Shown: piece after piece, positions 1-7,780 of the stretch
How the letters are laid out: each line of letters starts with the position of its first letter
Numbering within the stretch: the first letter of the stretch is position 1
Source of the DNA: Caryophanon latum
GTDB lineage: Bacteria; Bacillota; Bacilli; Bacillales_A; Planococcaceae
Assembly (NCBI RefSeq): GCF_001700325.1
Contig: NZ_MATO01000010.1
Span: 1 to 36,481, forward strand
Length of the DNA stretch: 36,481 bases
Reading direction: 5' to 3'
The notes under the pieces: model-generated
Databases searched by the model: none
The model's input: only the letters and a program-made list of their open reading frames with translations
What the model was told of the DNA's origin: nothing
Position numbers and translations under genes: made by a program

Positions 1-385
1 TTCATTTTGAAGAAATGAATCGAATGGGTAAACTTGATGGCTATGGGGTTTGCCCCTTTGTGAACAAAGGGGCAAACCCCCAAAAACTTTTCTTTGTCCT
101 GTTAGGACGGAACGCCTACAGCGGGTGCCGAAAAAAATGTTGAGGGGGAAGTGCGCCCCTCTCCATTTCCTTTCGTCAATGGCTAGCTTGGAAAATCCAC
201 GACACGTGTCAACTCCTTAAATTCTCACTGCATGGATCGGCAAGACCAGCCGACCCATTCCGTTGCGATTTACCGTTGACACTTGCGCTCATCTTTCTCA
301 TTAGCTAAAGTAAAAACCTTCCCAAACAGCGCTTTGGGAATGTTCTTTTTGAGTCCTACATCATTTTTACCAATTAACTGTAAGG
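1..385. other. non-coding, hairpin-rich stretch
   Basis: No convincing gene is visible. The stretch holds several hairpins: a perfect 16-bp stem with a TGAA loop at 45-80, the 10-bp palindrome GACACGTGTC at 201-210, an imperfect stem around 231-258 and an 8-bp stem at about 319-340. If the molecule is circular, a 47-codon frame starts at the ATG formed by the last three bases but one of the window (36478-36480) and continues through position 1 to a stop near 142. It has a purine-rich stretch just upstream, matches no family I recognise and is weak as a gene. Confidence 0.5.
45..80. repeat. perfect 16-bp stem, 4-nt loop
   Basis: Arms GGGGTTTGCCCCTTTG (45-60) and its exact complement (65-80) enclose TGAA. 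The stem is GC-rich and is followed on the + strand by CCAAAAAC rather than a clear T-run, so it may be a terminator, a protein site or a structure formed on single-stranded DNA. Confidence 0.7.
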
Positions 386-423
386 GGTCCCGTCATAAAA
401 ATGCGGATTTACAACGTTAAGCT
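386..423 (+). repeat. orphan 38-bp Tn3-family terminal inverted repeat
   Basis: The 38 bases start with GGGG and end with TTAAG, as Tn3-family ends do, and the inner part AAAATGCGGATTTACAAC closely resembles my memory of the Tn1546 terminus. The GGGG end is outermost, so the parent transposon would have extended rightward. I found no partner repeat. The truncated Tn3 transposase at 4520-4984 could come from the same element, but that link is inference. Confidence 0.65.
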
Positions 424-595
424 CTGACAGACGTTATAAAACGCTTAATACAACAACGATAAGGAATAGCTGTCTTATAAACGATGAAAACTGAATTATT
501 GGTTACACCAATCATATTTTTCTTTAGGAAATTCAAGAGTATGCCCATTTATTACTAATGTTTAGTATGTTTTAAATTAATATATCTGTTAATAT
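424..595. other. AT-rich non-coding DNA between Tn3 end and MITE
   Basis: No open frame, RNA or repeat could be supported. The sequence becomes increasingly AT-rich toward the MITE-like element. Confidence 0.4.
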
Positions 596-881
596 ATTAG
601 GTTCTGTCTAAAAACTATTTTATAACGGTCTGGAACTTGTTCGTCACGATAAATTGGGATTGACGCATACAGGTTGCTTGAAACGAGAGGCGGACTCCAG
701 CGGGAAAAGCGTGAGACTTGAGACCCCGCAGACACGACGTAGGAGTGTTGAGGAGGCTCAAGCCACGCCCGCGGAAAGCCTGCCTCGATGTGGAAAGCAA
801 CGCCATGTTATGATAAAGAACGCGATTTCGTTCCTCGCCATTATTTATACTGAATTCTGGAGTTTTTAGACACGTCCTAAT
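596..881. mobile_element. MITE-like element with 21-bp terminal inverted repeats
   Basis: The left end (596-616) and the complement of the right end (861-881) share ATTAGG, three variable bases, then TGTCTAAAAACT, so 18 of 21 positions match. The roughly 290-bp element has no real gene. Short open frames run through it on both strands but have no recognisable homology. Its GC-rich core (about 680-800) contains AGGCGGACTCC, GGGAAAAGCGTGAG and CAAGCCACGCCCGCGGAAA. A diverged copy of this core lies at 13125-13255. It was probably moved by a transposase encoded elsewhere. Confidence 0.6.
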
Positions 882-886
882 CACTC

Positions 887-1162
887 TTACTTAATTAATC
901 CTTCTTCTAATAAAAACCCTTTAAACAATGTATTAGCTATTTCCTCTGTTAAATCATCATTCTGAATATTATATTTTCTAACTAAATACCCAAAATTTTC
1001 ATCGTATTCATCAAAGTGATTTTTTAAAGGTAATTTATAAAAATCATTTTGAAAAAATAAACACCAAATTTCTTCATCTTTTTGTTTAAAGAATATTCCT
1101 TCTAAATCATAATTTGCTTCATAATATCCAGCATGTAAATGTATATCTTCTTCAAATTTCAT
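887..1162 (-). CDS. small acidic protein, possible immunity partner of the upstream secreted protein
   Basis: A 91-residue protein with no signal peptide or membrane segment, rich in Asp/Glu and aromatic residues, which suggests a soluble cytoplasmic protein. The ATG at 1162 is chosen because GAGGTG lies about ten bases upstream; a start six codons earlier would swallow that site. It begins 21 bases after the secreted 191-residue protein on the same strand. A small acidic gene directly after a secreted toxin-like gene is the usual arrangement of toxin and immunity genes. I recognise no family by sequence, so the immunity role rests only on context. Confidence 0.5.
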   Translation of the reverse strand: MKFEEDIHLHAGYYEANYDLEGIFFKQKDEEIWCLFFQNDFYKLPLKNHFDEYDENFGYLVRKYNIQNDDLTEEIANTLFKGFLLEEGLIK

Positions 1163-1183
1163 ATGTTCCCCACACCTCAAAAT

Positions 1184-1759
1184 TTAAAATATAATGTGAT
1201 GCTCTTTTAAGTTAGTTGGAACATGATAATGTAAATAATTCTTACCACCATGTTTTACTGGAAAATAATCTAATCTAAATACAACTGATCCGCCTTTTTT
1301 ATTTCTTACTTGAATTATTCTTCCACCACTACCAGGTCCGTCTAGTTCATACAGAGAAGGAGCATCTAACGCTTTTTGTACATAAGGTCTAGCTATTTTC
1401 CAACCTCTTTCCATACCTTCTTTACCAACTTTAGATGTTAAAAGTCTAAGAGCTTGAGCAACAATGGGAACCCATTGACCTTGAACAGATGAATCACTAA
1501 AAGCTGCATCTTGACCAGATAAGACTAAATATTCTTCTAATTCAATGAAAACTGGATCATTTACTAAAAAACTAAATTCTTCCTCGTAATTTTCTAAACT
1601 TACATCAAAAACATCTACACCTGTTTCTTCTTTAACTTCATTTGCTATAGCTTCATTATTAGCATATGTATTCTCTTGGGCAAAAATGGTAGTAATTCCA
1701 AGAGAAGAAAAGAACATAGCAAAAATCAAAATACTTGCAATAATTTTCTTAAAACCCAA
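1184..1759 (-). CDS. secreted toxin-like protein with signal peptide
   Basis: 191 residues. Residues 1-27 form a signal peptide (Lys-rich start, hydrophobic ILIFAMFFSSLGITTIF, then FAQ), so the product is exported. The mature part has an acidic stretch (30-85), an amphipathic middle and a conserved-looking C-terminus with GGRIIQVRNKKGGSVVFRLD followed by a His-rich tail (KHGG, HYHVPTNLKEHH). Such compact His-rich C-termini occur in small secreted bacterial toxins, for example the Firmicute SAR2788-type putative toxins, but I assign this from memory with low certainty. The start is TTG, preceded by GAGGGGGA. It lies between a subtilase gene and a small acidic gene on the same strand. Confidence 0.5.
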   Translation of the reverse strand: MGFKKIIASILIFAMFFSSLGITTIFAQENTYANNEAIANEVKEETGVDVFDVSLENYEEEFSFLVNDPVFIELEEYLVLSGQDAAFSDSSVQGQWVPIVAQALRLLTSKVGKEGMERGWKIARPYVQKALDAPSLYELDGPGSGGRIIQVRNKKGGSVVFRLDYFPVKHGGKNYLHYHVPTNLKEHHIIF

Positions 1760-1864
1760 AACTATTCCCCCTCTATAAATGTTGATATATCAATGGCTCA
1801 CGCCATTTTTAAGTGTCCAAAAAATATTTTTCGACACATACATCTATCGTTATTTTGTAATTAG

Positions 1865-2782
1865 TCATTCATCTAATATGATAGCAGGATTGAATAGGTT
1901 ATATCTACCTTTTTTGTAATATTTATTTAATTCATCTCTAAAAATTAAAATCCTATCTTGAATATTATAATCACTAGACTTACTTGTTTTTTCTATATAT
2001 AAAGCTAGTATTCCGGCCATATATGCTGAAGCCATCGAAGTTCCGCTGCTAACTAATGGATCACCACTCAAAGAAAGACTTTTTATCGCTTGTCCTGGAA
2101 GTAATATATCAACTTCTTCTCCAAGAGTACTCCCTTTCCAAACCTCTCCATCCTTTCCTAATGCACCTACACCTAATACATTTTTAAATTTAGCGGGATA
2201 TAATACATCAATTTCTTCTTGTAGCCCATAGTTTCCAACAGAAGAAACTACAAATATCCCTTTTTCATTTGCATCATTAATAACTTTTTCTAATTCACTA
2301 TTATATTCTGTACTACCAAACGGTAGTAAAATAATATCGATCTCTTTTTCTATAAGCCATTCAATACCTAATATTATATCTTTAATATCTCCACTCATTT
2401 TACTATCTAAAGCTTTTACAATATACAAATCAGAATCAGGAACTATACCAAAGCTGTCATCTTTTAAAATTCCAGCAATATGGGTTCCATGACCATGTGT
2501 ATCGGAGTAATCTTCATTTTGATCCCTAACATTTATTCCATCAACAACATCAATAAATTTAGCAACACCAGTATCTATTAAACCAATCTTAACATCTTTA
2601 CCATATAAATTATTTTGCTCTCGTATAAGGTCAATTTCCAAATAATCATAGGCCCAATACTCTTTCAAAAATGAATCGCTTTTTTTAACAAAACGAGTAT
2701 CATCTTCTGTATAAAAAATACAAAGTATTAATAATACAGAAAACAAGAAAAACATTAATGTTTTTAACTTTAATTTAAACAA
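1865..2782 (-). CDS. membrane-anchored subtilisin-like serine protease (S8 family)
   Basis: 305 residues. Residues 5-24 are one hydrophobic segment serving as signal or membrane anchor. The catalytic triad is complete: Asp in IGLIDTGVA, His in DTHGHGTHIAG, Ser in SSGTSMASAYMAG, with the oxyanion Asn in SVGNYG. The catalytic domain fills nearly the whole protein and there is no long propeptide, which suggests a dedicated processing or maturation protease, not a bulk secreted enzyme. The start is read as TTG at 2782; GAGGGAG lies further upstream than ideal. It comes first in the leftward protease, secreted-protein, acidic-protein set and could process the secreted product. That partnership is inferred from order only. 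Confidence 0.85.
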   Translation of the reverse strand: MFKLKLKTLMFFLFSVLLILCIFYTEDDTRFVKKSDSFLKEYWAYDYLEIDLIREQNNLYGKDVKIGLIDTGVAKFIDVVDGINVRDQNEDYSDTHGHGTHIAGILKDDSFGIVPDSDLYIVKALDSKMSGDIKDIILGIEWLIEKEIDIILLPFGSTEYNSELEKVINDANEKGIFVVSSVGNYGLQEEIDVLYPAKFKNVLGVGALGKDGEVWKGSTLGEEVDILLPGQAIKSLSLSGDPLVSSGTSMASAYMAGILALYIEKTSKSSDYNIQDRILIFRDELNKYYKKGRYNLFNPAIILDE

Positions 2783-3032
2783 TTCCTCAATTCAACTCCC
2801 TCTATAAATATTGTTCGTTATTTCTACGAATAGATTACGCTTAAGTTCCCGAAGCGTCTCCGACGCGATCCCCATTTCATGTATGAGACTTCAGATGTTA
2901 ATATAGACGATTTAATTTTTCTAAAATAGCTGCCTTTCCTCGATGATAGGCAGAAGCAACAAAAGAAGAAAATAGAACAACAATCAAGTAAAAGAAGAAA
3001 CTCATTTCGCTACGCTCACTCGTTTCCAAAAA
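2783..3032. other. intergenic stretch with a possible 35-codon membrane peptide
   Basis: On the minus strand 3005-2898 an ATG opens a 35-codon frame whose product starts MSFFFYLIVVLFSSFVASA and ends with a charged tail (KAAILEKLNRLY). One hydrophobic helix plus a basic tail resembles small membrane peptides, but the ribosome site is weak, so it is recorded only as a possible gene. The rest shows no feature. TTCGCTACGCTC at 3007-3018 recurs in complement near 15770. Confidence 0.3.
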
Positions 3033-3036
3033 CAAA

Positions 3037-3066
3037 AGCACCCCTCATTCGAGGAGTGCTTTTTTT
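3037..3066. terminator. bidirectional terminator after MobV relaxase
   Basis: Stem AGCACCCCTC / GAGGAGTGCT (3037-3046 and 3051-3060) with one mismatch, loop ATTC, followed by T6 on the + strand and by TTTTGTTTTTGG on the minus strand. It lies about 45 bases past the stop of the leftward relaxase gene. Confidence 0.75.
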
Positions 3067-3108
3067 AAAAACTAAAAAATTTTTTAAAAAATCTTTAAAA
3101 AATTTTTT

Positions 3109-4386
3109 TCATCTCTCCATATCCCACGATTTATTTCGAGCAGATGGTTTCTTCTGGTCCAACTCTTTCGCCATGTTCTTCACACGCTCCATATTCATCA
3201 CCTGGTCGTTGTCTGCTTCACGCTCATGCACTCGTTTAAATTCTCCATATGGTATTTTCGCTCGGACATCATCAACAAATTGCTTAAATGTCGTTTTAAA
3301 AGCTCTAGCGTCCTCTGTACGAGCTTTTAAGAACTCTTTGGTAGTTTTATATAGTTTTTCTATTTCGTCTCTCAAATCACTTACAGTGGCTTTTAAAGAC
3401 ATTACCTCATTACTCAACGCTTTATTTTGTTTGTACAATTCATTATTTTGCTTTTGAACATGGTGAAAATCATCGAAGAGCTCATCTAAACTCTCCTGGA
3501 GCGCTTTATTCTCTTGAACGATATCCGTTTTCAATAATCGCTCATAATCACTTCTCACACGATTTGCAGCGTTTATCATTTTCTCCACTTTTTTTAATTC
3601 TTTGGGTTGCACAACGAGATTTGCTGTTTCTTTCTCCGTAACTTCCGCATTCCCAAATATTTTTTGTTTTACTTGCGTTTTCACTTCATGACCTTCCACA
3701 CGAATAGTTAATTCCTCTGTTGGAATGTCTTCTGTCACTGCCAACAACTCTTTTTTCTTATCCGCCAACTGGTTTTCAAGCGTTTCAATTTGTCTTTCGA
3801 GCGCCATTTGTTTAAATTTGGCTGTTTCGATATGCTCTCGATTTGAACCCTTTTCGCCACGTTGCAACTCGAAACCTTGTTTCTGCATATGCTTTGGGAA
3901 TTCTTCTTGCAGCCATAACAACTCTTGGCGATTGAAGATGTTTTTTCCTTGTAGCCGACCATCACGCATGGGCACCACACCCACATGCATATGTGGTGTT
4001 TTTTCGTCTTTGTGAACCATCGAAAATGCTATATTTTGTTTTCCATATCGTTCCGCAAAAAAGCTCAAACTTTCCTCAAAAAATTTTCGTTCATCAGCTG
4101 GCGAGAGCTTGTCAAAAAATGAAGCATCAGACGTCACAATAAATTCATTGACCAACACCGCATCTTTTCGTGTTTTTCTCGTACCCTCTTTTTGTGATTC
4201 AATAATCTCTTTAACTCGCTTGTTGTAATCAATATTCGATTCATTCACTAATTCATAATTATTTTCGGTATTCGATGAATCAATATCAGGATTCGTTTTG
4301 CTCTCTCGTTCTCGTTGATTATGAAATTGGATTCCCTTTAAATCATGCGACTTCAGTTTCACCATTCGTACCACAGCATAGCTCAA
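3109..4386 (-). CDS. mob: MobV-family plasmid relaxase (Mob_Pre)
   Basis: Nicks and carries the transferred strand from its oriT during mobilisation. The 425-residue product begins SYAVVRMVKLKSHDLKG then IQFHNQRERESKTNPDID, the hallmark MobV N-terminus. The metal-binding motif HKDEKTPHMHVG lies near residues 150-161, and a long coiled coil (about 215-380) follows, as in MobM/Pre proteins. The TTG at 4386 is chosen because AAGGAG precedes it by nine bases and homologues start exactly here; reading further upstream would run through oriT. It is followed by a terminator. This is one of two unrelated relaxases in the window and probably arrived with a small mobilisable plasmid. Confidence 0.93.
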   Translation of the reverse strand: MSYAVVRMVKLKSHDLKGIQFHNQRERESKTNPDIDSSNTENNYELVNESNIDYNKRVKEIIESQKEGTRKTRKDAVLVNEFIVTSDASFFDKLSPADERKFFEESLSFFAERYGKQNIAFSMVHKDEKTPHMHVGVVPMRDGRLQGKNIFNRQELLWLQEEFPKHMQKQGFELQRGEKGSNREHIETAKFKQMALERQIETLENQLADKKKELLAVTEDIPTEELTIRVEGHEVKTQVKQKIFGNAEVTEKETANLVVQPKELKKVEKMINAANRVRSDYERLLKTDIVQENKALQESLDELFDDFHHVQKQNNELYKQNKALSNEVMSLKATVSDLRDEIEKLYKTTKEFLKARTEDARAFKTTFKQFVDDVRAKIPYGEFKRVHEREADNDQVMNMERVKNMAKELDQKKPSARNKSWDMER

Positions 4387-4430
4387 TCCAATCAACTCCT
4401 TCGATGCGATTTTTCCGGTAGCACTTCCAT

Positions 4431-4452
4431 GTAAAGTATAGCTATACTTTAC
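4431..4452 (-). other. oriT: oriT of MobV relaxase
   Basis: A perfect 22-bp palindrome with arms GTAAAGTATAG and CTATACTTTAC, 45 bases upstream of the relaxase start. On the minus strand it continues CTATACTTTACATGG, matching the AAAGTATA/TATACTTTACATG core of pMV158-type oriTs that MobV enzymes recognise. The nick should fall on the minus strand near the palindrome centre; the exact base is not asserted. Confidence 0.85.
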
Positions 4453-4519
4453 TGCGTAAAGGTGCGCTCTGCCGAGGGCTGTTTCGGGCTCCATCGCCCG
4501 ACCGAAAACGTGCGGAAAC

Positions 4520-4984
4520 GGGCAATTCATAACGTTGATTTATTAATTCCTCAATCGCGGCATTAACTAGGTCAGCTGGGTCATCCTTGCTAAATGCTAG
4601 TTTGCTCATTGTTTCAAGCAAAATGTTATGGGCCTCATGATCAAATGGCCGAAGCTGAAGGTAATCCCGAACAAAGCGAAAATGACGTTTGGCCGTTCTT
4701 GTTTCATTATACGTTTTCCATTCTTCTTTTGCAGGCAAAGGTAAGTAAGCTTTTTTCGCAATATGTACGACAATTGCTTCTGGAATATCGACAATACGGA
4801 TAAAAAATCCAAGCTTCTGTACAGTTTTAATTAAAACGAGTAAGGCTAATTGCTGCAAGGTCCCTTTAGACTTAACTTCTGCCCACTCCATTTCATTCAT
4901 TGCTGGGGTGTACACTTCTTCCAAATCCTTTTCGGTTAGATTACTTTTAAACCGAGGGAAAATGGTATCCTGAATACTTGGCAA
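4520..4984 (-). pseudogene. tnpA: truncated Tn3-family transposase, N-terminal DUF4158 part
   Basis: About 155 residues (MPSIQDTIFPRFKSNLT to EELINQRYELP) match the N-terminal DNA-binding DUF4158 region of Tn3-family transposases, which are normally near 980 residues. The catalytic domain is missing. After RYELP the frame runs on for 25 codons into GC-richer DNA that leads to the MobV oriT, so the break is near 4520. The start is TTG at 4984 behind GAGGAGGGAG. The fragment marks the scar where mobilisable-plasmid DNA joined a Tn3-type transposon. Confidence 0.8.
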
Positions 4985-5141
4985 TTCATCTCCCTCCTCA
5001 CTTATCTGAATTTTTCGATTCCCTATTTTATAATAAATAAAAACCTATCATTTTGATAGGCTCGGCTATTAATTACATTATTTCCCATAGTGGCCCCTCA
5101 ATCTACGAATCGTTTCCGTACCCCAAAATATTTCATTTAAG
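4985..5141. other. non-coding DNA upstream of Tn3 remnant, with hairpin
   Basis: No gene. Stem CCTATCA / TGATAGG (5044-5050, 5054-5060) is followed on the minus strand by TTTTTATTTATT, so it can end transcription entering the transposase remnant from the right. The complement of 5087-5124 starts GGGGTACGG and could be a second Tn3-type end, but it lacks the usual inner TAAG and is not claimed. Confidence 0.5.
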
Positions 5142-6675
5142 TAACTCAAACTTCGCACCTAAATAATTAGGTCCAATCGTTGGCTCTATTAGATTGTTCT
5201 CGATTTCAATAAGAACCTTGACATGCATTTTTAGATACAAAAAACACCTCATTCTTTGGTATAGTGTGATTGTCGAAAAAACACTACCATCAGAAGAGGT
5301 GCTTCCATAATGATAGAGCATAATGACCAAAATAATCAACTGCCAAAAGAATTAAAATCGGTATTTAAAGAATTAGAGATTTTCAAACATCTTCGAAAAG
5401 CTGGGATTACGAAGAAGTTTGGCTTCACCACTTCCTATTTATTTCAACTTGTTTTTTGTTTAATCTTCCATCATAAGAGTTGGTTCACCCTGTTAAATTC
5501 AAAGAAGGGCGACCGTTACCCTGCCAAGGATTCTGTTTATCGCTTCATGAATCATTCCAAGTTTGCCTGGCGTCGTTTTTTAACCGATTTAAGCGCGCAT
5601 GCCATTCAAAAAGTTGATCAGCTGACAGATACAACACGTCCAAAGGTTTTCATCATAGACGATTCCATGTTCGACCGTAACCGCAGTAAAAAGGTGGAGC
5701 TTCTTGCGCGTTGTATGGATCATTCCTCTTTAACAAAACGCTTCTATAAAGGGTTTCGTATGCTTACTCTGGGTTGGTCAGATGGCTTTTCATTTATGCC
5801 ACTGGACTTCACGTTACTGAGTTCAAAGAAGGCGCAGATCAACGGTATTTCTGAGAATATTGATAAGCGTTCTTCTGGCTATAAACGTCGTGTAGAAGCG
5901 TTAGAATCCGCTCCAGCCGTCATTCCAAGTATGCTTGAACGCGCATTACAAGCAGGTGTATCGGCTGATTATGTGTTAATGGATACCTGGTTTACGCAAC
6001 AACCTCTTATCCAATCAATCGCTGAACTCGGTCTTGACGTTATTGGCATGGTCAAGGCAACGAATCAACGTTATTTGGTGAACGAAAAAAGGCTTTCCTT
6101 GAAGGAGCTATATAAGATGGCCACGCCTGTTTCTGGCAAGAAAGGCATCATGCGATCGATTCAAACAACCATGGCAAATGGCATTCAGGTAAAGGTCGTG
6201 TTTATTCAAAACCGCAATAAAAAGAGTGAATGGCTTGCGATTCTCAGCACCGATTGTACGCTTTCCGAACAAGAAATCGTCCGTATTTATGGCATGCGCT
6301 GGGATATTGAGGTCTTTTTCAAGACGACCAAATCCCTCTTACGCCTGCAAAAAGAGTTTCAAGGCATGTCATATGATTTACTGATTAGCCACACCACGAT
6401 TGTATTTGCGAGATACATCGTCCTGTCCTGGCAAAATCGTTGCCATAACGATCAACGCACATTAGGTGGCATCTTTTATGAATTATGTGATGAAGTGAAC
6501 GAACTGGATTGGGCTGTCGCATTACAGCAATTAATCGAGCTTCTTGAAGATGCCCTAAAAAAGACGAACAAAACATTACAAAAACTAATCAAAAGTCAAT
6601 TACAGCAATGGATTGACGGTCTACCTAACTATATCAAGGCTTATTTGTCGATTTCAGTCTGCGAAGTTTGAGTTA
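5142..6675 (+). mobile_element. IS4-family insertion sequence, apparently intact
   Basis: Perfect 16-bp inverted repeats TAACTCAAACTTCGCA at 5142-5157 and (complement) 6660-6675 bound a 1534-bp element holding a single transposase gene whose stop codon lies inside the right repeat. No matching target duplication is seen in the 10-12 bases on either side, so the element may have recombined or lost one flank. Confidence 0.85.
5310..6671 (+). CDS. IS4-family DDE transposase
   Basis: Cuts and rejoins the ends of its own IS. The 453-residue protein has the DDE residues in context: first Asp in FIIDDSMFDRNRS, second Asp in VLMDTWFT, and the IS4 YREK signature as YGMRWDIEVFFKTTK. A low-charge, His/Trp-containing N-terminal region precedes the catalytic core. 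The ATG at 5310 follows GAAGAGGTG by eight bases. Length and motifs are complete, so it is probably functional. It lies between the Tn3 remnant and the leftward gene pair ending at 6752. Confidence 0.92.
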   Translation: MIEHNDQNNQLPKELKSVFKELEIFKHLRKAGITKKFGFTTSYLFQLVFCLIFHHKSWFTLLNSKKGDRYPAKDSVYRFMNHSKFAWRRFLTDLSAHAIQKVDQLTDTTRPKVFIIDDSMFDRNRSKKVELLARCMDHSSLTKRFYKGFRMLTLGWSDGFSFMPLDFTLLSSKKAQINGISENIDKRSSGYKRRVEALESAPAVIPSMLERALQAGVSADYVLMDTWFTQQPLIQSIAELGLDVIGMVKATNQRYLVNEKRLSLKELYKMATPVSGKKGIMRSIQTTMANGIQVKVVFIQNRNKKSEWLAILSTDCTLSEQEIVRIYGMRWDIEVFFKTTKSLLRLQKEFQGMSYDLLISHTTIVFARYIVLSWQNRCHNDQRTLGGIFYELCDEVNELDWAVALQQLIELLEDALKKTNKTLQKLIKSQLQQWIDGLPNYIKAYLSISVCEV

Positions 6676-6703
6676 TTACAACAAGAAATTGCTAAACGCT
6701 AAA

Positions 6704-6744
6704 AAAATGGTACTGGGATGGAATAAGCCCGGTACCATTTTTAG
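6704..6744. terminator. bidirectional terminator
   Basis: 14-bp stem AAAATGGTACTGGG / CCCGGTACCATTTT (6704-6717, 6728-6741; one G-T pair) with a 10-nt loop and T-rich flanks on both strands. It closes the leftward two-gene unit and also shields it from the IS4 gene. Confidence 0.85.
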
Positions 6745-6751
6745 TTTTAAA

Positions 6752-7759
6752 TTACAATTTTGTTGTCCACCAGCCCGTTTGACGGTTACTGTTTAAATTC
6801 TTGGTTTCTAATAATTCTCCATTTCCATCCAATGTATAATCATGGGTGGGCGTTGAAAAGAATACTTGCTCCTCTGGGCGAGTTGCCTGTGTTTTTATTA
6901 ATTGATCTTTAATTGTGGCAAGTTGCTTTCGCTTTGTGTACATGGGGTCGACATTATGGGTGAGGAAAACGGCTGCATCTGGTGGCAAATTAATATGACC
7001 TGTTTCATCCACCTCGTAATCAGTGTCGCCAATAGTAATTTTTTCGCCTTGTTTATACCCAATATCAAATAAATTATGGGACATAAACGTATTACGGCTA
7101 CCCAGAACCTGTTTTTCCGAAAAAGTTCGACCATCCTCTCTTAAATAATGTCTCACAGTTTGACCACTACTTTTAACCGTAAACCAACCAGGCTCAATCC
7201 CAACGCTCTTGAACATATCCAATACTTCCTCACCAGAATATGAATGTCTTGAACCGATTAAGCCAGATCGCCCTGTAAAGCCAGAAAAAAAGTCTTCAAT
7301 TTTATTGATCTTTGTTACATCCTGCTGAGAATAAATAGCTCCTGTATCAACACCTAGTCGTTCGCCCAATTCGGTGAAAGCAGTGCCAAGAATGGAACCA
7401 GAGCCATGGTAGAAGCTTTGCATAACCGTTGAAACGCCATTAAAACTAAAGCGATATAAAGCACCATCGTCAAATTCAAGCACGTTATTCTTTGCTTTTA
7501 TTTCCTTTACTTCTTTTCCTTGTAAATGGGTGAGTGATTGAATAGCTTGACGGCTTGTAATCCTCTGCTTACTTGCTACCTGCTTTTGCAGACTACTAGG
7601 TGATATTTCCACCGTATCTAATTTTTCATACGGTTTTTTCATAGTCCCTTTAGATAATTGATTGTATTGACTTAATTGTTTCATTGTTGATAACATGTTT
7701 GTTTTAGAGGAGCCATTGTTGAAAAGGCTGCGCATAAGAGAGAAGTGTTGCATTTTCAT
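6752..7759 (-). CDS. uncharacterised protein, second gene of secreted-protein pair
   Basis: 335 residues, no signal peptide and no membrane helix. I recognise no family. The first 70 residues are Ser/Gln/Lys-rich and look flexible (SLFNNGSSKTNMLSTMKQLS). The rest looks globular with many Gly, Phe and Tyr (for example GRSGLIGSRHSYSG and SRNTFMSHNLFDIGYKQGEK), and it ends NRQTGWWTTKL. The ATG at 7759 follows AGGAGGTGAATTT. It starts 21 bases after the secreted PPC-domain gene and ends 11 bases before a strong terminator, so the two form one transcript. The lack of a signal peptide next to a secreted partner leaves open a non-classical export substrate or a cytoplasmic partner. Confidence 0.7.
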   Translation of the reverse strand: MKMQHFSLMRSLFNNGSSKTNMLSTMKQLSQYNQLSKGTMKKPYEKLDTVEISPSSLQKQVASKQRITSRQAIQSLTHLQGKEVKEIKAKNNVLEFDDGALYRFSFNGVSTVMQSFYHGSGSILGTAFTELGERLGVDTGAIYSQQDVTKINKIEDFFSGFTGRSGLIGSRHSYSGEEVLDMFKSVGIEPGWFTVKSSGQTVRHYLREDGRTFSEKQVLGSRNTFMSHNLFDIGYKQGEKITIGDTDYEVDETGHINLPPDAAVFLTHNVDPMYTKRKQLATIKDQLIKTQATRPEEQVFFSTPTHDYTLDGNGELLETKNLNSNRQTGWWTTKL

Positions 7760-7780
7760 AGAAATTCACCTCCTAGTATA

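Noticed and set aside
615-884. Open frames on both strands through the MITE-like element
   Set aside because: They follow the repeat, have no ribosome site or recognisable domain, and the same core recurs in decayed form elsewhere.
3056-4015. Rightward open frames inside the MobV relaxase gene
   Set aside because: Shadows of the coiled-coil coding sequence on the opposite strand.
5087-5124. Possible second Tn3-type inverted repeat starting GGGGTACGG (minus strand)
   Set aside because: It lacks the inner TAAG and does not match the repeat at 386-423; position next to a transposase start is unusual.
5131-6686. Target site duplication around the first IS4 element
   Set aside because: The flanking 10-12 bases do not match on the two sides.
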